The notes under the pieces: generated by a model
Databases searched by the model: none
What the model saw: the letters and a program-made list of their open reading frames with translations, nothing else
What the model was told of the DNA's origin: nothing
Shown: in pieces, positions 6,581-14,089 of the stretch
Layout: every line of letters begins with the position of its first letter
Numbering within the stretch: position 1 is the first letter of the stretch
Made by a program: the position numbers and the translations under genes
From: Cochliopodium minus
Lineage: Eukaryota; Discosea; Himatismenida; Cochliopodiidae
Direction of reading: 5' to 3'
Assembly (NCBI GenBank): GCA_024220525.1
Contig: JAMYWO010000446.1
Coordinates: 12,002 to 26,090 of the forward strand
Length of the DNA: 14,089 nt

Positions 6581-9071
6581 ATGAATTCTCAATATGATAT
6601 TGATTATAAAGAAGAGGGAATAGATTTTGAAAAGTTTAAATCAAAAATAAAGAAAGTAATCAATTTGATTCCCAAATTTGAAGATGGTAATAATAATTGA
6701 AAGGAATTATTAACAAAAAAAAATTTATATCTGCTTCAATATCAATAGTGACAATAGAATATCCATTTGATTTGAAGAAAAAAATGAAGACTAAAGATTA
6801 TTTTGATGATAAGATAAGATTAGATCTTGATAATCATTTGGATTTTAATGTTAATGATCCAAAGAAATTGATATTCGATGTAAATAAAACACTTCCAATT
6901 TACTGGATCTCTTATTTTTTTTTTTTTGTGAATTGAAATAGATTTTAAAATATGGAGTAATAGTTGAAACAAAGATTGAATCAAGAAAATCATTTGGACT
7001 ATCATTGTCTATTTTGAAAATAATAACTAAAACATTGAATCCTAATCCATTCAATGATCTAGAGAAATTGGATTTAAGTGATTTGGGGATACAAGGATTG
7101 TTACATATCTCTGAAATAACAGATGGAGATTCCATTCAAGAGAATATAATGTATGAAAATTGCAAAGAAGGCAATTATTTGAATGCAATGATACAAATGG
7201 TGGATTCAGATTCAAGGAATTTAAGTTTTACTTTGAGAAAATCAAATTTACCAAAGAAATTTGAAGAATATCCTTTAGGATTGATTGAATATGAAATAGA
7301 ATTGAATCCTAACAAAAAATGTTACGAAACACTTTCTATGAGGGAACAAATAGAATCTCAGGGAGAGAAATTCACCAAAAAAATAGAAAATAGCATGCAA
7401 TTTAGAAATCCAATGTCCCTATTGTGTATGATCAATCATTATGAAATCGTTGAGAATTTCAGCATCTTGAAGCCAAAACGATCAAACAAAAAGGGAGAAC
7501 AAAATTATTTTTATGATCACTTGCGTCATGAACAGAACAAGATAATTGCTAATTCTTTGTAAGTTTTTCAACAAATTATTCTTCATTTTAACTTTTCTTT
7601 ATTTTTGTTTTTTCAAAGATTAAAGAGAGCGCACAATTATATCAAGAGAAAAGAAGATTCCAAAGCAATGTCCATTTTTGATGAAATCAAAGAAGTAGAT
7701 CCAAAGAATTCAGAGGCGTACTTGGGTGCTGCAATCATTTATTTCAACAAAGAAGATTATGTGAATGCAAAAAAAGAATTTCTGAAAACAAAAAAACTTG
7801 ATGATAAAAACAAACAAGCGATCCATTATCTCCAAAAGCTTTCTCACATTGTTGTTGATGATCCTCCTTCTGATGATTTAAGAAGCCACCATGTTGACAG
7901 ATCTCCTCTGAGAAATCCTTCTTTGGATCAAAGAAGAGACAAAAGTAATGAAAGAAGGGATAGGGATAACAAAAAAAAAGAAAATAACAATAATAGAAAA
8001 GATTCTTATGAAAGAAAAGATGAGAAGAGGGGAGATGAAAGAAGAGATGATAATAGAGAACCCAAAAATGAAGGAAGAAATAGGAACTCCAGAAATGACC
8101 GCCGAGACAACAGCAAAGACAGAATCAAAAATGAAGAGAGAAGTAAAGAAAAAAAAAATAGAGACAGAAGTGATGATAAAAAAGAAAAAAGGAGAGAAAT
8201 TATAAGAAGTGGGAACAGTAGAAAGGAATCTCCAGAAAGAAGAAACCGGGACAGAAGCATAGAGAGAAACCGGGAAAGAAGCAATGAAAGAAAGAGGGAG
8301 AGAAGTACAGAGAGAAACAACAGGAGAGATTCTTTTGTGAAGAGGAATGTGGGAGAAAATAAAAGGGAAGAGAGAAGTTATCAGAGAAGAGGAATGAGGG
8401 AGGATAACAATCGAATTGAGGGAAGAAATCTAAATGAAGAGGATAGAAAAGGAGATGGGAGAAGCATGGATAAGAGTAAGGATAGGTTGAGAAGCAGGGA
8501 AAGAGAGGATAACAATTTTAAAAGGAATCTTTCCAATCCTGATGATAATGATAACAACGAGAACAATCAGAGCTATGACGATTATCCAAGAAATGATAAC
8601 AGCAGATACAAATCTGATTCTCAAAACAATCAAAGGGATTCTTATCTTTCAGAAAAGAACTACAGAGATGATAGCTACAGAGATGTTAACTACAGAGATG
8701 TTAGCTACAGAGATGTTAACTACAGAGATGATGATCTCAACTATTCTACTTCTTCCAAACAAGATCAGAGACACAGAAATAAAAGTTTGAGCAGGGATAA
8801 CAGAGAGATGAGAAACGAAAGAAGATATTCCAACAGGAGCCCTTCTCCAGAAAGAAAAAGAAAAATTGATTCTCCTGACAGAGGATACAACAGAAACTAC
8901 AATGATAATTACGACAACGATCACTTCAATGATGACAACTACAGCAATGACAAGAATTACAGCAGGAGGCATTCTCGTGAAAGGTACCCCAAAAGAGATA
9001 AAGTAGATACCTTGACTTATACTGAGGACAGCGATAACAGAAGGAGAGACAGAGAAAGGGATAGAAATTAA
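6581..9071 (+). CDS. TTC14: TTC14-like protein (S1 RNA-binding domain, TPR repeats, RS/RD-rich tail), four exons
   Basis: The product is 768 residues, close to human TTC14 (770). Exons are 6581-6686, 6749-6879, 6942-7558 and 7619-9071; introns are 62, 62 and 60 bp. Residues 80-165 form an S1-type fold: YGVIVETKI, SFGLSLSI and GIQGLLHISEI are its strands. The linker resembles human TTC14, with the pattern YPLGLIEYEIELNP, then YE, then MQFRNP at about 193-245. Two TPR units follow at about 286-353 (AMSIFDEIKEVDPKNSEAYL; AKKEFLKTKKLDDKN). Residues 370-768 are Arg/Asp/Glu/Ser/Asn-rich with many ERRDRS-like units, an RS-type tail typical of nuclear RNA-processing proteins. The third intron has the only GTAAGT donor in the window. 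The exon 2 acceptor is ambiguous: AG at 6747-6748 or 6756-6757 are both in frame and differ by three residues (VTI). TTC14's molecular function is poorly known; a role with RNA is inferred from the domains. Confidence 0.83.
8658..8732 (+). repeat. Five tandem copies of a 15-bp unit within the TTC14-like coding region
   Basis: The units alternate between aactacagagatgat/gtt and agctacagagatgtt. They encode NYRDD, SYRDV, NYRDV, SYRDV and NYRDD. Copies differ at one to three bases, and the first base pair of each unit alternates Asn and Ser codons, so the pattern may have expanded as a 30-bp dimer. The repeat keeps the reading frame and belongs to the RD/RS-rich tail. Confidence 0.95.
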
Positions 9072-9112
9072 ATAAAATTAAAATTAAAATTATATAAAAA
9101 AAAAAAAAAAAA
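9072..9112. other. 41-bp gap between two same-strand genes
   Basis: Only 41 bp, all A and T, separate the TTC14-like stop codon from the EXO70 start codon. It ends in 17 A's directly before the ATG. There is no AG that could serve as a trans-splice acceptor in the gap. Terminator, 5'-UTR and promoter must overlap coding sequence or be extremely short. Confidence 0.9.
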
Positions 9113-12100
9113 ATGGAAAGTTTATGGGAGAAGAAATTGAACCAATCTAACCAAATTTATTCTACATCCATCCCTTCAATTATTGAAGATAAATCTGGCG
9201 ATTCTCATTCCAAAAATGAGACCAACAAAATCAATTTCTCCTTTGACAAAGAAATGGAGAAAATTAAATTGTTGGAACACTCTTTGAATTCAACTCAGCA
9301 ACTCACAGATCAAATGGTCAAAATATTGGATTCATTTGAAGAGCGATTGGGTGAATTGGAAAATTCTATTTACCCCATCCATAAAGTCACCACCAAATTA
9401 AGAACAGTTCATCAAAATATCACCAATACCTTGGGATCTATTGATTCTGTGAATGCACAAATAGATTTACACGATAAATTAGGTAAAATAAATTTATAGG
9501 AAGAGATTTCTTTCATTAATTCCACATTTTCTTGACAAACATCCCTTTTTTAAATAGCACAAATCGTTGAATTGGGTATTTTTTACAAAAAAAAAAAGAT
9601 AATTGATTAATCCTTAATTTTTTTAAAAAGGACCACCTACAATGGGACTGGGTAGTTACATAGAAACTTTGGAAAAAGTAGATTCAGGTTTAATTTTAAT
9701 ATTTAATTTTTTAATTTTTTTTATTTGAATGATTTATTTATTTTCATTTAATTAATTTTGTTATTTAATTTTATTTAATTTTATTATTTAATTTTATTAT
9801 TTATTTTTATTTTTATTTTTATTATTTATTATTCATTTTTTATTTTTTTGAATAGGAATTTCATTTTTAACGAAGAATCATAACTTTAAGGGAATAGAAC
9901 ATTCAATGAACAGATTAAAAAAGTTGAGAGAAGTGGGAGTGGAACATTGTTTGAAATCATTCAACAGAATAATCACTAACGTTTCTTCTTTTTCTAAAAA
10001 AAAACAAGTCAACTTTTCTCTCTCCTCCATCTCCTCTGTTTCCTCGTATTCTTTTTTTTTTATCAAAAAATATCAATTTAATTTTTTACAAAGATAAATA
10101 GAGATGTTCAAAATTTTACAATATCTTTAATTTTTTTTTATAAAAAAAAATTTATTTTTTTCAATATTTATCTATTTTTCAAAATTCAAGTAATATCTTT
10201 ATATTTATTTCATTTTTTTTTTTAAACAGAAATTTTTATCAACTTTTTTATTATTCATTTTAAACAAAAAAATTTAATTAAATTTTTTATATTAACATTT
10301 TTTAAATTTTTTTTTTTCTATTTTTTTATATATTTTTAATTTTATCAATAAAAATATTATTTTGTTAAAGAGAAAAAGAGGAGAAAGGAGAGGAAGGGAA
10401 AGAAGAGAAGAAAGAGTTAACGAATTCATCGGTTTCAAACGAAATGAACTTTTTTGAAAGTGTGGGAAGTGAAAAAAAAGAGATAGGGTACGGGTTATCA
10501 AAGCAAGAAATAGATGATTTAAAAATTTTGTCCTCTTTTTTGATCAAACTCAATGTCCTTTCTTTTCTCTCCGATTTCAAAGACAAACGTTGCAAGTACC
10601 TTTCTCACATCTCTGACTTTTTCAAATCTCGTATTTTTTTCATTTTATTTTTTATTATTATTTTTTTATTTTATTTTTTATTTTATATTTTTTTTTTAAA
10701 GATTTTGTTATTTTTTATTTCAAAAAATTATTATTTTTTATTTTTTTTATAAAAAATTTTTATTCTTATTTATTTTTTTTATTGTCATTTTTTTAATTTT
10801 ATTTTTTTTCATATTTTTTATTTTTTTTTATTTTTTTTGTTATTTTTTTTCATATCTTTTTATTTTTTCATATTTTTTAAAAAATGAAAAGAGTTGGAGA
10901 AAATAGAGGAGAACAAAAGGGTGGAGGAAACAAAAAAAGCAATAGACAAGTTTTTGGAATTTTTGGAATACGAAAGAAAAATAACGGAGGAGATTATTGA
11001 AAAAGAATTTTTCGAGGAAACACTGGAGTCCATCTTTTTGCCCTCCCTTAAAAACTTTTTTGGTTGCATAAAAGATTCTATCAAACTAGAAAAATCCAAT
11101 TCTGAAAATGTGGATAAAGTCAACCGTCTTTTTTTGTTGATTGAAATCAATCAGTTTTTGAATTCGTAAAAATATTTTAATTTTTTTTTATTTTTCATTT
11201 TTTATTTTTTATTTTTTATTATTTTATTTCTTAAAAATTTATTTTTTTATTTTTATTTTTATTTTATTTTTTATTTTTATTTTTATTTTTTATTTTTTAT
11301 TTTTATTTATTTTTATTTTCTTTGAATATTTTTAATTATTAATAGTTTTTTATTATTGAATTTTAAATCATTTTATTTTTATTTTATTTTATTTTATATT
11401 TAATTTATTAAATTTAATATTTGTATTTATATTTATTATTTTAAATAATTTTTTTTTTAAAAGAAAATTTTCATCGTTGATGAAAGTGATATCATTGAAA
11501 TCATTTTCAGAGAATTTAGAAAATGAGTTTTTGCTTTTGTTGTCTACTTTTAAGAAAAAAGCGACCAAACTTTTCACCCGTTTTGAGGAATATGTTGAAA
11601 AAGATGGAAGTAAAATCACTTCTGATGGTGATGTTCACAACCTCACTTTGAACACCATTTCTTATTTAAGGTAAAAATTGATTTAAAATTGAAAAAAAAA
11701 ATTAAAAAAATAAAAAATTATTTTTAAAAAAGAAATTTATACAATTTTCGTCAAACTGTGGACGCATTAGTTCAACACAATGCTTCCAATCTTCCAGAGT
11801 ATACTTGTAAAAACAATTCTTATTCTTGTTCATTATTTAGACTAAAAAAATTATTTTTTTAAATTAATTATTTTGAAATAAGTGAAAATATTGAAGATTT
11901 TGAGAAATAATTTGGAGACCAAATCAAAAAAAGAAAAGAAATTGGTACTTGGAAACCTTTTCATGTTGAACAATTTCCATTACATTTTGAACAATGTAAG
12001 AAAAAACAATCTTTTGGATATGAAAGAACTTTCTGAATGGGCTGTTCAATTTGAAAATTCTATCAACAACCAAATTGCAACGTAAAAAAAAAAATAAAAA

Positions 12101-12477
12101 TAAAGTTTTTTTTTGATATATAAATTGAAATTAAAATTAGTTACAGACAATCTTGGAATAAAACACTTACCCATTTGTTGGATGTAAACAAAGCAAATAC
12201 AAAGGACAAAGAAGAGGATCACAATTCAATCAAACAGAAATTCAAAAAGTTTAACATTGATTTTGAAAAAATCATTAGAAAACAAAAAACTTACACTGTT
12301 GGTGATAAAGTTCTCAGTAAAAAGATCAAAGAAGATGTAAAGAATGCAATCGTACCCATCTACAAAAAGTTTTGTGAGAAAATACAAAACATAAATTGGT
12401 CCACTAACAAACAAAAATACCAAAAATATTCTCCAGCAGAAATTGAAGAAAAGATTGAAAGTTTATTTTCAAATTAA
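9113..12477 (+). CDS. EXOC7: Exocyst complex subunit EXO70, ten exons
   Basis: EXO70 is the exocyst subunit that helps tether secretory vesicles by binding PI(4,5)P2 and Rho GTPases at the plasma membrane. Exons are 9113-9482, 9558-9575, 9631-9687, 9856-10045, 10371-10630, 10892-11165, 11464-11670, 11733-11806, 11883-12081 and 12141-12477. All phases agree and give 661 residues, the usual family length. Residues 45-120 form the N-terminal coiled coil, with QMVKILDSFEERLGELENS and HKVTTKL. Family landmarks are GPPTMGLGSYIETL, SKQEIDDLKILSSFL, GDVHNLTLNTISYL, LGNLFMLNNFHYIL, TYRQSW and, at the C-terminus, AIVPIYKKFCEKI then KYQKYSP and IESLF. Lys-rich C-terminal helices fit the lipid-binding surface. 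Exon 2 is only 18 nt. The last acceptor is taken at 12140 because it restores the conserved Tyr-x-x-Ser-Trp; another AG six bases on is also in frame. A charged Lys/Glu insert opens exon 5. Identity is very secure; the 9855-10371 boundaries are least certain. Confidence 0.94.
10046..10370 (+). other. EXO70 intron 4 (325 bp), T-rich, no gene
   Basis: The donor is GTATTC and the acceptor GTTAAAG. The sequence is almost entirely A and T, with T runs up to nine or ten, and holds no coding-like frame. Introns 5 (10631-10891) and 6 (11166-11463) are similar. Intron 6 is largely tattttt-type heptamers and hexamers between about 11180 and 11320. On the coding strand these introns are strongly T-rich, as expected near acceptors. 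Confidence 0.8.
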
Positions 12478-12535
12478 AGTTTTTATTTGTTCCAAATATT
12501 TGTTTATTTTTGTTTTTTATTTTTGAATAAAGTTT
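12478..12535. other. 58-bp convergent intergenic spacer
   Basis: EXO70 (plus) and dynamin (minus) end 58 bp apart, so their 3'-UTRs probably overlap or are very short. The sequence contains AATAAA at 12526-12531 on the plus strand, which could serve as a polyadenylation signal for EXO70. Confidence 0.6.
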
Positions 12536-13794
12536 TTAAAAATTATTTAAAGGCATAACTGAATGCAAAGACAAAACAGTTTCAGCATTTGTAAGAGCAT
12601 CTATTTGTTGGCGTAAGACAGTTCTTCTTACATCAATTTGAGGGTTTTCTTGTAATAAAACAGAAAACAATTCTTCTTTGTACAATTCTGACATGAGTTC
12701 ACGCTGGAGATCATTTTGTGCTTTTTTGACCATGTTGTTCCAAATAATTTTGATTACAATGTCTTGAAAGTGTCCTTGTGAAATTTTAAAGTAGCTTGTA
12801 ATCAATTTTTGGAGAATGTTAACTAAAATGAAAAAAATTTTAAAGTAAAATGAATGCGAAAATATTATGTAAAAAAAATGAATTTTTTTTTTTTTTTACC
12901 TTGGTGTTGTTCTCTTTGGGTCAATTCTTCACTAACTTTAATGACGAGGGGAGGTTCATCCAAAGTGATGTTGTCGTACTGACCATAAGTTTTTTTTTGT
13001 TGGGGTTTTTGTTGGTTTTGTTGTTGCTTAGTTTGTTGTTGTTGTTGTTGCTGTTGTTGCTCCTCCTCAGACCCTCCAAAGATTCTCCCAAAAAATCCCT
13101 TGTTTTCGTTTTTGTGGCTTTGTTGTTGAGTTTGTTGTGTACTCTTTGTTTGGTAGGTGTTTCTTTAATAAAAAAGAAATAAAAAAATAAAAATTAGAAG
13201 ATTTCAAAAACATTTCGAAAGTTAAAAATAAAAATAAAGAAATGAGAAAATTTAAGTGACAAATGAATATTAAAATGTAAATAAAAATAAAAATGAAAAC
13301 AAAAAATCAAAAAATTCATTTATATTTGATTAATAAAAATAATTAAAAAGAAATAAAAATATAATTAAAAAGAAATAAATAGAAAAATTCATATAAAATA
13401 AGAAATTAAAATGATAAAAATGAAGTGAATAATAAAATGTAAAAAAAATAAATTTTTTTTTTTTTTTTAAAATAAGAATAAAAAAACCGTTATAAAAAAA
13501 TTACCCAGAACTTTGATTGCTTGAATAATTTGAGGAGGAGGAAGATCTGGTGGAAGAGTTGGAAGAAGGAGAGTTGGTGACAGGGTTGTTGATGTCAGAC
13601 AACATTTGCAAGTTGATGAATTCGGGATGATTGGTGTTGATGTAGGAGGATTCAGATTCGATGATGGAGTGAATGAGGGTGTTGGTGGGTATTTGGCATT
13701 TTTTCAAAAACTTTGTTGTGATCTCCACCGTTTTGTTTTGCAAAATTATGTATTGATTCATTTCATTCAATTCCATTTGTGATACTATTCTCAC
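12536..13794 (-). CDS. Dynamin-family GTPase, 3' part (stalk end, Q-rich linker, GED), partial
   Basis: Dynamins are large GTPases that assemble into collars and pinch membranes. Only the last three exons are in the window: 13505-13794, 12900-13162 and 12536-12822. The introns are 342 bp (phase 2) and 77 bp (phase 1). The first exon carries the end of the stalk, with PTNTLIHSIIESESSYINT followed by NHPEF, the family signature. It then runs into a Ser/Asn-rich stretch. The second adds a Gln-rich linker (runs of CAA) with KGFFGRIFGG, then LDEPPLVIKVSEELTQRE. The third is the GTPase effector domain: LITSYFKISQGHFQDIV, MSELYKEELFSVLL and NPQIDVRRTVLRQQIDAL. No PH or Pro-rich domain is present, so it resembles Vps1/Dnm1/Dictyostelium DymA rather than classical animal dynamin. 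The GTPase domain lies beyond the right edge. The 5' end of the first exon is uncertain (AG at 13795, or two others within 12 bases). Confidence 0.94.
13163..13504 (-). other. Dynamin intron (342 bp), low complexity
   Basis: On the coding strand the intron is T-rich with a GTAATT donor and a TTAAAG acceptor. It consists mainly of aaataaaaataaa-type units on the plus strand and a T run at about 13456-13468. No coding-like frame or structured element is visible. Confidence 0.8.
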
Positions 13795-13829
13795 CTTTAT
13801 ATCATAATTTTCAAAATTAATTATAATTT

Positions 13830-14012
13830 TATTTTTTATTTTTTATTTTTTATTTTTCATTTTTTATTTTTTATTTTTTATTTTTTATTATTTTATTTTT
13901 TATTATTTTTTATTTTTCATTTTATTATTTATTTTTACTTTTTATTTTTTATAATCTAATTTTGAATTTTTTTATTTTTATTTTTTTTTACTTTTTATTT
14001 TTTATTTTTTTA

Positions 14013-14068
<56 letters not shown>

Positions 14069-14089
14069 ATTTTTTATTTTTTATTTTTT
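13830..14089. repeat. (TATTTTT)n heptamer low-complexity tract to the window edge
   Basis: About 260 bp are built from tattttt and close variants (tatttttt, tattatttt, catttttt), with only a handful of C and G bases. It lies upstream of the first visible dynamin exon, so it is probably inside a dynamin intron. On the dynamin coding strand it is A-rich, which leaves the next acceptor without a normal pyrimidine tract, unlike the neighbouring dynamin intron. The repeat runs off the window. Confidence 0.9.

Noticed and set aside
8006-8972. Several Ser/Leu- and Ile/Val-rich open frames on either strand
   Set aside because: Shadows of the RS/RD-rich TTC14 tail, whose purine-rich codons leave few stops in the other frames.
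1925-12477. A functional cluster of the cap methyltransferase, Sel1, TTC14 and EXO70 genes forming a new system
   Set aside because: Orientation is mixed and the roles are unrelated (RNA, secretion). Nothing in the sequence links them beyond compact packing.
12850-13182. 110-codon plus-strand open frame with a poly-Leu core resembling a membrane protein
   Set aside because: It is antisense to the dynamin Gln-rich linker; the Leu run is the complement of CAA/CAG codons.
1-14089. Bacterial, viral or organellar origin, CRISPR array, tRNA or rRNA genes, insertion sequences
   Set aside because: Nineteen spliceosomal introns and eukaryote-specific genes rule out the first. I saw no spaced identical repeats, tRNA arms, rRNA cores or transposase motifs.

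Overview
The window is a stretch of nuclear chromosome from an AT-rich microbial eukaryote (a protist), not a bacterium, virus or organelle. I estimate well under 30% G+C. The evidence is a cytosolic ribosomal protein gene, an exocyst subunit, a dynamin, an mRNA-cap methyltransferase, and 19 well-supported GT-AG introns (about 55 to 340 bp) whose reading phases match exactly across every junction. TAA and TGA both act as stops and no stop codon is read as sense, so the code looks standard. Asn- and Gln-rich tracts and very AT-rich introns recall dictyostelids and some other amoeboid lineages, but I cannot name the organism.

Layout from left to right. At 1-325 there may be the last exon of a plus-strand gene converging on eL36. 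At 326-869 (minus) is ribosomal protein eL36 with one intron. At 870-1924 there is no confident gene; it holds coding-like fragments on the minus strand and one long imperfect hairpin. At 1925-3628 (minus) is an intronless PCIF1/CAPAM-type cap-adjacent m6Am methyltransferase. At 3896-4294 (minus) is a probable 85-residue gene of unknown function with three exons. At 4475-6304 (minus) is a five-exon Sel1-repeat protein. A 276-bp divergent spacer follows. At 6581-9071 (plus) is a four-exon TTC14-like protein (S1 domain, TPR repeats, RS/RD-rich tail). Only 41 bp later, at 9113-12477 (plus), is a ten-exon EXO70 exocyst subunit. At 12536-13794 (minus, continuing past the right edge) are the 3' exons of a dynamin GTPase. 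The final 260 bp are a T-rich heptamer repeat inside a dynamin intron.

The genes do not form a pathway or operon. They are ordinary housekeeping genes packed closely on both strands: translation (eL36), mRNA cap modification (PCIF1), probable RNA metabolism (TTC14), exocytosis (EXO70) and membrane fission (dynamin). I see no convincing new multi-gene system. The points most worth a second look are the nearly complete absence of G at intron position +5, the compact same-strand gene junction, the WW-less intronless PCIF1 homologue, the 18-nt microexon and tandem acceptors, the unrecognised 85-residue gene, and the unexplained 870-1924 interval.
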